Origin: Bretschneidera sinensis
Taxonomy: Eukaryota; Streptophyta; Magnoliopsida; Brassicales; Akaniaceae
DNA: 64,000 nucleotides
Assembly: GCA_023935145.1 (NCBI GenBank)
Contig: CM043698.1
Coordinates: 15,806,001-15,870,000 of the forward strand
Direction of reading: 5' to 3'
The stretch's first letter is position 1. The number at the start of each line of letters is the position of its first letter. Position numbers and translations under genes: made by a program. Positions 47,538 through 60,700 of this stretch are shown in pieces. The notes under the pieces are model-generated. The model saw only the letters and a program-made list of their open reading frames with translations. It did not search any database and was not told where the DNA came from.

Positions 47538-48434
47538 GAATTCTAAATGGTTTTTAAGTAAATATGTAATAAATGGATCAAAACCCTCTTTGCAGCGACT
47601 AGATTTAGAGTAAGTCATGTTTCAAGTTTCTTGTGTATTTTTTTTTCATTTTATGTAAAAAGAACAATACTAGTGTGTGTGGGTGCATAGTTTTGATACC
47701 TATAGACTATAAATTTGAATGTGTAAGAAAATCCTCTCTAAGTTTGTATGCGGAATAAATGTTTTAAAGGACCAAAATCAAATACCGTATTGCCTTGAAT
47801 GCCTGGAAAGCAGGTTTGTGTTCCAGGACTCTTGTAACCTTGATTATTCTTGTCTCAATCAAACTAAAGTGTAATTCAAGCTTCAATTTTTTTTGGTCTT
47901 TCATCTCTTTTAACATATACAGAAAGTTGTGTATAAAATATCCATGTAAAATTAATGACCGAGTCAAATTACCTATGTGAGCTGGAAAAAGTTGTGTAAA
48001 ATGCTCGGCCTTGTCCACTCCAGAAGAAGACACGACGAACTCGAAACCTCTCATAGCTCGACACATTGATAACAAATCTCTTGATTACAACGTATGAAAA
48101 TAGACGGAACTACTATGACGAAACCAGCAAACATTAATATATATTACTATGTAATTGTAGCAGGTGTGTCTCAATACATCCAAACAAATGACAATTGAAC
48201 TTGTCAAAAGTAAGTGTACAAGTATTAAAATAAGAGAATCTTTTGCCAACATTCAGTTCCCCGTCTGTCTTCAATCCAACAGATTAAGGTCCCGAAGGAG
48301 AAAACTCGAGGAATTCTTCCAAGCAAACAACTGATAAATGATATAAACATATTACAATCACCGTTTCCTCATCCATCGCCTTCAACACAATAACAGGTGA
48401 ATGCCATTACACAACAGCAGATTGCCTCAAAAGG

Positions 48435-51400
48435 TTACAGTATAGTACAACATTGATTGGTTTTTTTCGCCTGCTTGTAGAACATCTGTTTCAACCACCA
48501 CCATATAAGGCTTTTGCATTAGGAATTCCATAGTTTATATGGAGTCCCCTAATTTATACTCTAATAGTGAAAAAAAGACACTACTAGCCTTTAAAATAAT
48601 TTATAAAACAGCTAAAATATAAGAGGTTACCATATTAGATATCCAATATTAAACCAAAAATGAAGCAACATGTTTACAGGACCACAGGGAAGATTTCCTA
48701 GCCTTAATTACCAACACTATACACCAGGGAGAAAAATAAGTGACAAGACTGACATATTAGATAAGCAATAAATTAAACCAATTAAAATTATGAATCCGCC
48801 CTTTTATCAGAACAAAAAGTGAGAATTCCTCACCTTAATCACCAACACTATGCATTATGACAGGACAGAAAAGTAAGGAAAATGAAGACAGATAGATAGA
48901 TGGGGAGAGATTGTCCAACCATAGACTTAGGGCATATGAAAATTTTGTAGGGAAAATTCTGAGCTCTGATCAGTCGTGATTTTTACTAGAACCTGGTGCC
49001 GTATATAATTCCTTATTACGAAGATGTTCACGGCGAAATATTTTTTTCCAAAAGAGGGGCAAACATTCTCCTGGTATACATTTTCTTGAATTCTATTTTC
49101 TTGCATGTCACCTCAGAAAGACAACTCAACCATGGCTGGGCTCTTATATGATGCCTCGATCACCAAAAGTTGGATAGCTATTAATTCACAGAAGAGAGTT
49201 TTTACTGAGATCATTGACTAATTTTATATCTCTTCCAAAGTATTTCAAAGAGTTTTTACTGAGATCGTTGACTAATTTTATATCTCTTCCAAAGTATTTC
49301 AAATCTTTTCTGGAGCAACTTTTTTCTGTTCTGAAGAACAAGACTTCTTTTTTGATAAGTGAAGAACAAGATGTTTTGATCTTAATTTTTTAAGAATTAT
49401 GTTAAATTTCTCACTTTCATGCAGGACCATCTAGTTTAATCTTTGTATGTCATCAAATTCCATTCTTAGAACTATGTTAGTCACCATCATACAATGACAG
49501 AATCATTTACTCCTCCTTTATACTACAATTCACCACACTGGGCAACACACAAAAAAAAGCGTTAAAATAAAAGCTTCAAGAGAATAAATGACCAAACAAA
49601 AGCAACCACAAAAGGGGAGGGGGGAGAAGAGAAGAGTGAGACAACATGATTTAGAAAAGGCAACACTACACAAACGGTGGTAAAATCAGTATTAACTACT
49701 GTCTACCGATAACAGAAAGTTGAAGAGAAAAAGAAAAAGATTAACTGGCTTTGCTTAAATGTAAACTCAAAAAATTAACTACCAACAGTTCATACAGAAG
49801 TTGGTAATTAAATTGGTGGAAACAAATACATCAATGAATCCCAGAGCCCCCATAAAGAAGGGGGGGGGGGGGGATTAAGAGTTGAAAGTTTTGATTTTAA
49901 TTTCCAAATAGGTAAATGGCCTGTAATTTTCTTGTGTTGATAACCTCCTACCTAGACGCTGACAAAGTGTACTGGTCAATTAACCTTGAAAACATTCATG
50001 AGTTCAGGACCTTCACAATGCATGATTTACTACAGTTCATTTAAGAAACAAAACAAACAAAAATCAATGACACGTTTTCTGCACATGCTTTGAGGATGAC
50101 TTTAAATCTAGAAAACAGGAGATAAATACATGGATCTCTGCACATATAATGACAAGGGTAATTACATGACTTCGGAGCATGTACCTGTGATGCTGCACTC
50201 AAATCTGAACTCTTATCAACTAAACTGTCCAACTTTTCGCCTCGGGCAAGCACGCTATCAATAGTTTTATGCTGCATCAAATAACCACATATGAGAGACC
50301 CCGGGGGGGGGGGGGGAGGGGGGGATGCCAACTCATACATAAAGATCCATCTGACATTTATCTTCAAGTTACTTTCAAAAAATTCATAACAGCAGCTATG
50401 AGCAATAGGTATGGCATGTTATAAGAGGGGGAAAGAATACCAAATATAACTAGGAAACAAAAAAAAAAAAATCTCTAATCATCTTTTTTATTAAGATTTT
50501 TTTCTTGGATAACGTGGGTTTCTCTAATAATCAGCTATCTAGAATTTAAGATTCCACAATTAACTGTACAAGTCTATCATCGTCTCATTCAACATATCAT
50601 TGATTCAACTTAAATTGAATAGGCCGCACTTTTTGCACTTTTTCAGCCATTTCCCTGAGACAGAAGATAAAAGGAGTACCCTGTTTACTGTATCCATCTT
50701 AGTTTGAATGCAATCAACATACTTCCCAAACCACAAAGTGCAAAAGCATTCACTAGAAGCAATTCTTCATGTGGCACAATATTTGGGCCCTGCACTTGTT
50801 TCTGCATGAATTCCACTATCCAATGCCACAACAGTAGCAAGCCAAGTCCCAGAACATATTGACTCACTGACCATTATTCAGGTCACAGCAGCAATGTCCC
50901 ATGTCACCTAAATAACAACTGTAACATTGCCTTTATTCATCTTGATCTATTTTCTTCTAAAGATTCTTTCACTACTTTGCATGGCTTCAAATATCTTAGG
51001 GTCTGTTTCAAATATTGACAAATGACAAAAACAGAAAATGTATTATACTCAATTAAGATGTCATCTTCTTTCTTCAAATCAACCACAACATGTGTGAGTG
51101 CAAGTCCACACACAAGAGGAGGCTAAGTAATAGTCAACATGATGAATCATTTACACAAATCGAATAGAATGCTTCTTGGATTACAGAAAGAGGAAATATA
51201 AAATAAATCTGAATAGACCTAATAAACAAACAAGGGAAGATATACTTACAAGGATAATTTTGGTTTCATCCAACTCCCTCTGAATTTTCAATAGTTTATC
51301 AGCCTCTGCAGGGTCCTGAAGATTTGAAAAGGAAAAGAAATGAAAATTCAGATTTTATATCTTTTGGAGCTCCACAGTAATAGAAAGAATTAAAATGCCT

Positions 51401-53316
51401 TCATCCAAAGAAATTATTGGAAAAAAAAAACTTCAACCAGAAACTTCTGAGATGATGATACAAACACTAATTCATAACTATAGCCAACATGATGAGATTA
51501 CGAATAGAGAAACCTGAAATTTGGTTAGAGCATCATTCAGATAAGGCCATGGCTGAGTGTTATCTGCTTGTGTAGTTCTCCATGACTCACCAAAATTCTT
51601 CTGATACTCATCTAGCACCTGCCAGAAATTATTACTCAATACTTATCCATGAAAGCAAAGCATATATCAAATATCAGAAAGATTCAGTAACACCACATGA
51701 GAAGAATGACCAAAAACTAAATGTAAGAAATCTCATTATGCACACAATTTTATGCACCAAGCAACACACTGATTGCAGCATTCAAACACAAAAGATAAAC
51801 TCACTCAGGCCAGCTCATGTGTCATTACAGAAATGCAAATATGAAAAGATTATCAAAGAAAGCACATTGACTATGCGACAGCGGTGCCAAATCATGGATA
51901 GGCTTTCATATTTTTATATGCAAATTTGGGAACTTAAAAATGGGCAAAGATCCTTCTCTTTTGATGCAGCGTCTAACCATGTCAATGAGATTACGAAGGA
52001 AATATCCTAAAGAGTGATTTGTAGCAACTGCATCCATGTCCTACATGACATGGCAAAAACTGAGGAAACTCGATAAAAATGTGTCCCACATCCATGTCCG
52101 TATTTGCTCATTTTACAGAAAATTCTTCACAGAGGAACACACCACAGACATCCAACAAGAAGAACACGCTTAGGATGCTTACAATCAATACTCTCTTCTA
52201 TATATCTTGCATTTATTTTAACACGTCGAACTTCATGCTATCAAGAGAAAAAACTTATAATACTATCAAGAGGAAGAAGAAGGTTTCAAGACATTTAGTA
52301 TAATTATAAAAAAAAAAAAAAAAATCATGCAACCCAGCATCAACGACATTGTAAGATTGTGACTAGCAGCTAACTTGTTATTGTAATACTTTCACTATTT
52401 TTGAGAGCCGATATTTTTTCAATGATATGCACTTATAATAAAAACCAGTTAAGATAGAATAAAAGCTTTGTGTGTCAGCTCAGTCAATGTTCCTTGTCCA
52501 CATTTTAACCCGCAAACATTCAACCAATAAAAAACCCTTATCTACTATATTTTACCTGGTTGAGAAGAGAAAATGCGCTACGAACAGGGTAGTGATCATC
52601 CATAAATCCCAATACACAAAGGCCATTTCTATTGTAAGCGTGCACTTTGTACTCTATACACAAAACAAAGGAAAAAAAACAATTCAAATCTTGTGATTCA
52701 CCATAAAAACCGAAGAGAACAGCAGAGTAATAATGATATGGACCTCAAAATCAAAAAAAGAAAAACGAATCTATTCTCAGCCTAAAACTCAACAAAGATA
52801 CAACTCCTACCTACACCTAATTTCAATTCGATTCTCGCAGAAACCCCAATAAATAAAAACTATAAAAGTCAACATCTTAATTACAAATGCATATCATATA
52901 TACTTAATAATACAAAGTCCAATTCCACCAAATCTTGTTATATGCATATACATAAACCATAGAAATCCCCAAATCAAATTTTGAAAGCTGATTCAATCGC
53001 ATACAAAAGGCAACCAACGTTTCTATTAGTATATATGAATTGAAACGGCAAATCACAGTAGAGTCTAACCCTAACAAATCACGAATCGGGTAAGACGCCG
53101 AAAGAAAAAAGAAGAAAAAGGACCTTCGTGCTGGACGGACTGGCGTTGGTCGGGTGGGGTCCGTCTGGCGACGGTCCGACCCACGAATACGATGAACTCC
53201 TTGACGCTCGACCTCTGGAAGTACCCAAAATGGGAAACGTCAGTTGCGTTCGCAAGTATTACCGGATCCGACCCGTCCGGGTTGCACTTCAACACCAGCA
53301 ACGACGTGATCTTCAT
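48435..53316 (-). CDS. YKT6: R-SNARE YKT6
   Basis: YKT6 is a lipid-anchored R-SNARE of ER-Golgi and vacuolar membrane fusion. Six exons on the minus strand: 53316..53124, 52653..52556, 51618..51514, 51315..51250, 50271..50185, 48485..48435, joining in phase to 199 aa, the exact family length. The longin domain is at residues 1 to about 130 (ITSLLVLKCNPDGSDPVILA, FQRSSVKEFIVFVGRTVA). The SNARE helix at about 140-195 has the zero-layer Arg164 in DSVLARGEKLDSLVDKSSDL. The last exon encodes MFYKQAKKTNQCCTIL: adjacent Cys195-Cys196 are the palmitoyl and prenyl anchor sites and CTIL is the CaaX box. The last intron is 1.7 kb. Convergent with TIL, about 0.9 kb between stop codons. Confidence 0.97.
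49860..49873. repeat. G14 tract in YKT6 intron 5
   Basis: Fourteen G in a row on the plus strand (poly-C in the transcript). The flanks are AT-rich. Confidence 0.9.
50303..50324. repeat. G14-A-G7 tract beside the YKT6 exon 5 acceptor
   Basis: On the transcript strand this is C7-T-C14, lying about 30-50 nt upstream of the exon 5 splice acceptor (AG at 50273-50272). It is embedded in the region where the branch point and pyrimidine tract would be. Confidence 0.9.
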
Positions 53317-53399
53317 CTCTCTCTCTATAAAGATTATTAATGCTAGATTTTGTTTGTTTCTCTCTCTAAAATTCTTCTATGGTAGTTTCAGTTTGACAG

Positions 53400-55300
53400 C
53401 CTGTAGAGCCGATTGGTTTTGTTTTGTTGTAAAGGCTAGAAAGGGGAAGAATTTATTGCGGTGGAGGATAGTGGAACTTGTTACAATCGGTGAGCTGGCA
53501 AGTAAATACTTGATTGCCTCACTGCTGCTGAGTGGGGAATATGTGCTCTTGGAAGTGCACAGAACCAGGACTATTGCTTTATTAGTGTCTATGCAAAACA
53601 TTATTTTAGTATAAGTGAACTGAAAACATCACTAATTATTATTATATAATTTTATTGTTAATGTTTGTATAATTATTATTTATAATATCAGTAAAATTAT
53701 TAAATAATTATCACTAAAATATTTACCCGTAAAAAAAAATACTTTGCAAAGGATACAAGTGAGAATTTTTTTCACTTTTAAATATTATATTTACTTGTTA
53801 TCTATGTTTATTAATAAGTAATAAATGATCAAGCAAATGTATTAAGATTTTAAAATTATTTTATTATAAAACTTATTTTCAAATTTGTATATATGAGTCA
53901 TTTATGAATAAAGATATATTTATAAATTCAAATAAAATTTTATATTAATTATGTTACAATTATCCTATTTAACTATTTTTTAAACAACAATCCATTAACA
54001 CTCGATGACCAAATCCCCAAAAAAAATAAGTTAACATTGTTCTCAAACTAAATTGGATCAAAATTTTCTCACACAATTAAACTAGGAACCTTTAGGTATA
54101 TTGAAATTTTCCTCTCTTTCCACATACAGTTATACCAAAAAGGTTGAAACATGCTTAGGTGCGGTTGGTGGTGTGTACAATGCTTGCCATCTAATTTAAC
54201 AGAATTAGGCCGTCCAAATCAGAGAAAATGTCAAAAGTTAGATTTTTGACGTTAGTTTATCGTCGACAGAAGATAAATAAATCGAAAGTAATCACAAAAT
54301 CTCAAAAAAATGAGTGACGCGTGCAACAGATATCGATGATAAATGATGCCGAAATTTGGTAACTCGACTAGATTGACAGTTGCGGACTCTAATTGACGGC
54401 ACACAAATATGAACTAAATTTAAATTAAAGGCCAAAAAAAAATTAAAACAGCTAGAACAAGCAAAGATGACATAGAAAAGAGAATTTTGTTCAGTTGTCC
54501 ACTAGCTCCTAAAGACCTTAATGTTCAGTTGTGAGTGAAGAGAAAAAAATGACAGGAAAAGAAAAAGTAAAATGAAAGTTGTCATCCTAATCCAGTGGGA
54601 TTTGCTTTGTGCATAAAGTTGACAAAATAGAATCAAGAATATATTTACTTCTATGTTCATTGAACAGTTGCAGATATATACTAACCAGATATTTTCTCTT
54701 ATATTCTCTTAAATCCTATTTTTCTTTTTTATTACAAAGAAAAAAATGTTTAAAAAAAAACAAATTAAAGATTCTTTTCTACATTGAAATCATTGCTGAA
54801 GAAAAGATAAAAAGGTTGAAAATTAGCTATATTTTTAGAGTGACTTGAGTCTCCATGTTCCCTTGATTTTGCGTCTATCATATTAGGTTCCTTATAAGCT
54901 TCTTTTTTTTTTTTTTAATAATTTCCCTGTTATTTTGGTTTTCTAGTAATTTGATATATATGCAATATTAATGGATTCTTTTTATTTTTGCTTTTTCGTT
55001 ATATATGATCACTGACTAATAGAAAAAAACAAAACTTAACTGTCTTATATTTGGAGGCGTATTGATATATGAAAAAATAAAAATATAATCATTAAGCTAA
55101 ACTCACAATCACTAATCTTATAAAGAGCTTTAGCTTTTATACCCACAAAGAGTTTTTCTTTTCTTTTGTTTTCTTTTTAAGTTATAACGATGAAAATAAA
55201 ATTTAATTTTGAGGCGAGAGGTGTGAACATTAAACAAAACTCGCAATCGTACATATATAAAGTAGAAGGAACATCGAAATACATAATAGTGGAAGAAGTT
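53400..55300. other. AT-rich intergenic DNA upstream of YKT6
   Basis: The YKT6 promoter must lie in the first part of this interval; a TATA box could not be chosen with confidence. The rest shows no gene. Confidence 0.5.
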
Positions 55301-55311
55301 TAGAATTTTAT

Positions 55312-56817
55312 TGTTTAGATTTTATTTCTAAAATTCACTTACTCAAATTTTAGGTAAAAAACACAATCACAGTAATTAAATATACAAAACAAACAAGTGT
55401 AACGACACCAACAATTAATATGGTTAAGCAATCTCTTTGCCTACATCACTAACAAACTCACAATCTTATTAATCTTTAATATCAATAAAAAATAAATTTA
55501 CTACTCCCACAACCTCACAACCCAAAAATCTCAATATACCTAAAACTCTAAACTTAGTTCTAGTTGTAAATCCCTATTATTTACAAAGTATATTGGAATT
55601 ATGAGTGTGCATCAAACCTTCTCTAAAACTCCCTTTATATAGAAGATATATATTTTTTAATATTACTAAGAAAATAACAACATAAAAATATACTACTACT
55701 ATTAGAATAAGCAACAATTCAGTAGGAAATTACTTTTTACAAATCAATTAGAAGTCCTCCTTGTGGGGATGTGAGCCAGAATCCTAATAAATCTTTACTT
55801 TGACTCAAATTCTCCACTTCTTCATTAAATTTGACTTTTTTCTTTGGTTAGTGTAATCCTTAATTTTGGTCTTCTCATCTTACCCACTTACTTTTCAAAA
55901 TAATCACCATCTCGTTCAATACTAACAAACTTTTTTCGTTCATGATATATTTCATCACTACTTTTGAATCATCAGAAATTTGCATCTCATCATCCTCATT
56001 AGTTTTTTTTTTTTATTATCAGTCTCCTTCATTCTACTCAACTCCTCAAAGTTCTTTATTATGGCTTTGCTTTACAATTGTGTGTTCTTCTTCCTTATTG
56101 TAGATGCAATACATATTTGAAAAATCTAGAAACTTAGATCTTGATCTTTCCTTTACCTTCCTTGAAATGTTCCACCCCTCACTTTGTTTGACTCATCTCT
56201 TGACATATTTACAAACGATTTTTTATTCTCGAACACACTTGACTTCCTCAACTTATCTCTCTTCAGATGTGCTGGGTGAACCTCTACATTCATTCAAATT
56301 TCTTTCATCTTCAATTCATCAAATATCTCAATATTAATTTTGCTTATCTTTAATGTTTTTACTATCACAACTACAACTCTGATACCACGAGATTTTATAT
56401 TTAAAATCTACCTACTCAAATTTTATACAAAGAAAATATAACCACAATAATTAAATATATAGGTAAATCAAATAAAGAGTAAGAACACCAAAAATTAATA
56501 TGGTTCGCTAACATCTTTGCCTACGCAACCAACAAACCCATAATTTTAAGAAAAGCAAAGTTACTACTCTCACAACTTCACAACCTCACAACCAAAAATC
56601 CCAATATACCCAAAGCTCTCAACTTATTTCTAGTTGTAAATCCTACCGAGTTACAAAATATATTGAAATTATGAGCGAGCCACAAACATTTTCTAAGACC
56701 CTTTTATTTAGATAATATTTTCTTAATACTATTAGAAAAATAATAACAATATAAGAAACTACTCCTATTACTATTAAAATAAACAACAATCTAATAAGAA
56801 GTTACTTTTTTTTCACA
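55312..56817 (-). mobile_element. 1.5-kb non-autonomous LTR retroelement (TRIM/LARD-like)
   Basis: Two direct repeats of 430 bp flank a 646-bp interior: left 55312-55741 and right 56388-56817. Shared words include TAGATTTTAT, AATTAATATGGTT, CTCTTTGCCTAC, AATCTCAATATACC (or CCC), TTTCTAGTTGTAAATCC and TAATAAG..GTTACTTTTT, with many substitutions. The minus strand reads TGGTATCAGAGTTGTAG at 56387-56371 directly inside the right LTR, which is a perfect initiator-Met tRNA primer-binding core. A purine-rich AAGGAGGA lies at 55763-55756 near the left LTR. So the 5' LTR is on the right. No gag or pol frame exists, and a target duplication was not found. Confidence 0.75.
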
Positions 56818-57720
56818 GTAGGATCAAAGATAACCACAGGTTTTTATCTCCAAAGGAAAAAAGAAATATAGAGAAAACCACTGGTTTAATGCAATCAAAT
56901 TTTTATCATACACAAATAAATTGTGCTCATGGTTTAACAAATTAAATTAAATGAATACTAATTACAGAATTTAGAAGTTTATACACACATACACATGACG
57001 ATCCTACCAATTAGCCAAAAAGGAATTATTTAGACATGACGTGGAGTTTCTAAAGAATAACAAAAGTCTAATTAAGACATGAGCTGGAGTTTCAAAAAAG
57101 GTTAAGCCGTTAGGGTCTTGCACTGACCTTGAGCTGCCCCCTTTCCCGCGAGAGGCGCAAAACAAAGGCTTGTGTCTACAAAATAGGAACAAAAAATAGC
57201 AAATTCATTCAAACAGAAAAGGAACTGGTCGTCTTTTTAAAGGGTGAATTCTGATCAGCTATTAATGCGAGAAATGTGTGGGGGTTATTAAATAAATAAA
57301 TAAAAAGTTCCCACAAGCTATTAATTTGGTCATCATTTCTCTTTCTTCATTAACATTCCCTCGAAGAGTTTCATTCTTTATTTTACCTGAAACTTGACGG
57401 GGAATGTTTATTTTCTCCATCTAGTCGAATTCGAGTAAGTTCTATCAATTGAGTTTTCTTTTTTCTTTTTTCTTTCCCTTTTGGAATTTAATTACTTGTA
57501 TGGTAAATCTTAGATTCATGTTCTATGTTAGATTTTTACTGCTGTTGTTTTTGTTCATGTTTTAATGCAAAGATTCAGCAAATCTTAGAATTATTTTTGT
57601 TAAACCGAAAAAAAAGAAGAATATTATTATCGTTGTTGTGTGTTTTAATTTTTCTCTCGTTATCTTTTATGTTGCTTGTTTGATCACTGACTTTTGTGAA
57701 AATCTGTTAATTAACAGGAT
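56818..57720. other. Intergenic DNA and GDPDL 5' leader
   Basis: The first half is AT-rich. From about 57350 the sequence looks like a leader: a good donor CGA|GTAAGTTC at 57434 and an acceptor TTAATTAACAG at 57719 define a likely leader intron, placing the GDPDL ATG 14 nt into the second exon. Confidence 0.4.
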
Positions 57721-57732
57721 TAGAAGAAAATA

Positions 57733-60700
57733 ATGAAGATTTTGATCATCGTTTCATTGTTGTTCCACGCAACTTTTGCGCAGATACCTAACCCTGTAGA
57801 GGGTCCTCAGCATGCAGGAGGTCCTCCTCCTAAGAAATGGCTAACTTTAAATGGTAACAGATTTTTTTTCTTCAATATATTTATCTCCTTTTATTTGAAA
57901 TAGAATTATGTCCCAGATAAGAAATTCTACATTCTGCATGTATAAAATTTACTATAAAAGAAAGTTCTAATGATCTCGATATAACTAAAAAATACAGGCA
58001 TTTGTGGGTTCAATGCCGAGAAGTTTTGATCATAAGAAATTTCATAATGTTCCATTGAATTTTGTGTGCAGGAAATCAGCCTCTCGTTATAGCTCGTGGT
58101 GGATTTTCGGGGCTATTCCCTGAATCCAGCTTAACTGCAAATAATTTGGCGTTGAGCACGAGTGTGCCAGACGTGACTTTGTTCTGCAATCTGCAACTAA
58201 CACAAGATGGTGCCGGCATATGCTTGACAGATCTCAGGCTTGAAAATGCAACAACTATATCAATGGTGTTCCCAAAAGGCCAGAAGACGTACAAAGTTAA
58301 TGGACAGGATATTAGCGGGTGGTTTGCGTTGGATTATAAAATTGATACATTATTCAACAATGTGTCATGTAAGTCTGAATGAATCAATTGGTTTTCCATT
58401 TCTCTGCTACTAATGTTTCTTATCATATTTTTTTTTTTAAAAAAGATTATTTCTATGTGTTTTTAACGTGCACTAGTTTCTCTTTGTCACAGTGATTCAA
58501 AATATTTACTCGCGGCCAAGTGTTTTTGATGGTCAAATGGGAATAGCAGCTGTTGAGGATGTAACACAAGTACCTGCACCTTTTTGGTTGAGTGTTCAGG
58601 TCTCCCTTTCTCTCCCTGATCTCTTATTATATTTTTTTTTCCTTTTTCTGATTTTTAATTAGCTGAAATTAATTACTTTGTTATTTATGTAAACTGGGTC
58701 GGTGTTGATAATTTGTCTGCTTTCTGTTTCAGTATGATTCATTCTATACTGAAAACAAACTCAGCGTGACATTATATCTTCAAAATCTAATGAAAAGAAG
58801 GGTTAAAATTGATTACATTTCGTCACCTGAGATTGGTTTCTTGAAGAGCATCGGCAAGCAAGTGAACAAAGGCACAAAGCTCATCTTTGAATTCAAAGAC
58901 TCTGATGTAATTGAACCAACGACCAACCAAACTTACGGTGCAATACTGAAAGATCTTACTAACATCAAGCCATACGTGTCGGGGATCCTCGTCCCGAAAG
59001 GACATGTATGGCCTGTTGATTCAAACAAATATTTGAAGCCAGCGACAACTCTCGTGACTGATGCTCATAAAGCAGGACTAGAAGTATATGCTGCTGGTTT
59101 TGCAAATGATCGACCAGCAAGTTATAATTATAGTTACGATCCGTCACTTGAGTATCTGCAGTTTGTAGACAATTCCCAGTTTGCTGTTGATGGGATAATA
59201 ACAGATTTCCCTCCTACAGCATCAGAGGCCATTGGTGAGATCATTCACTCTCATGCCTGTCTTGTAGACAAATTTTATTCGTTTTCTGAATATGACCTGT
59301 CTTTTTTTTTTGGGAAAACATTTCCTGCATTCAGCCACCAAAAGTATACTCACTCGTGTTTTCTATTTTATGTGAAAAACAAACAAAAAACGAGTCTGTT
59401 TTATAAAACCAAAAGCACCCAGTTTTTAAGAACATATACATACATGTCTTCACATGTATTATCTCTTCTGATCTAACCCTCTAAATGCTCTTATTGGTGC
59501 AGCATGCTTTGCTCAACAAAACGCTAGCAATCCTAAAGTAGGTAAGCAACTGATGTTAAATTTGTCTAAGGACGTTTTATTGATATCGAAGTAATGAGAT
59601 AACACATAAGAGGACGAAATTTGAATGTCACTCCGCCTTGTAATTAACACTGTTGCCTTTGCAGTACAAGCTTTGATCATAACTCACAATGGAGCTAGTG
59701 GGGTTTATCCTGGTTGCACTGATCTCGCTTATCAGCAAGCCGTAGATGATGGAGCAGACATTATAGATTGTTCAGTTCAGATGTCGAAGGATGGAATAGC
59801 TTTCTGTTCAAGTTCAGCAGACCTCGCGCCTACTACTACTGCCATGGCTTCCTTCCAGACTAAAGTTTCCAACATCCCTGAAATTCAAAATACTAGCGGA
59901 ATCTTCTCGTTTGATCTCACATGGAGTGAAATTCAATCCTTGAAGCGTAAGCTTCTTCTCCTTCCATAAAATTCCTTTATACCTTGCCTAACAAGTAATC
60001 TTTTTAACATTACCACTAAAAGGAAATTACTTGTTATTTCAGCTCAAATAGAAAGTCCTTTTGGAACTAGTGCTGGTTTCCCAAGGAATCCAACAAACAA
60101 GAACGCTGGTAAATTCATGTCCCTCAGTGAGTTCCTAAAGTTTGCAAAGACAAAAGCAGTCACCGGAATTTTCATCAACATAGAGGTAAGAATTTCTATA
60201 ACAAGATTTATATCATTTACCATTTTGAAGAATCCCCAATACTGGTTGTAGGTTCTGTTCAATCATTAAATATTGCATCTAGAGGTGATTATGGCCTTAC
60301 TGGCTCGAAAGCCCAGTCAAACCCTTAAATTTGTTAGTCTTGGGCGATAAAAAAGAGAGCCCTTTTTGGGTCTGGGCTTGGGATTGTGTAAGAAAACCCA
60401 AACTCAACCCAATCCGATATGAAGATATTTATTATATTAGATTTATATTTTAATATATATAATACTTATAGTAATACATAAATTATGTATAAATATGTAA
60501 ATTTAAAAAACTTATAATTTTTTAAATAAAAGATTTTTCAAAAAGTATTTATTTTAAATTTTTTAATGATAAAATAAATTTTTATAAATGAAAGATATTA
60601 GGCATTAAAATAAAAATGGTTGGAAAATAGATATAAAGCTTGGCCCAATTTAACTCGTGGGTTTAAATTTAGACCTAAAAACTTGACCTTACTCAAAGCA

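Noticed and set aside
55312..56817. Possible Cassandra-type TRIM carrying 5S rRNA sequence
   Set aside because: I looked for the 5S-like promoter words in the LTRs and saw none.
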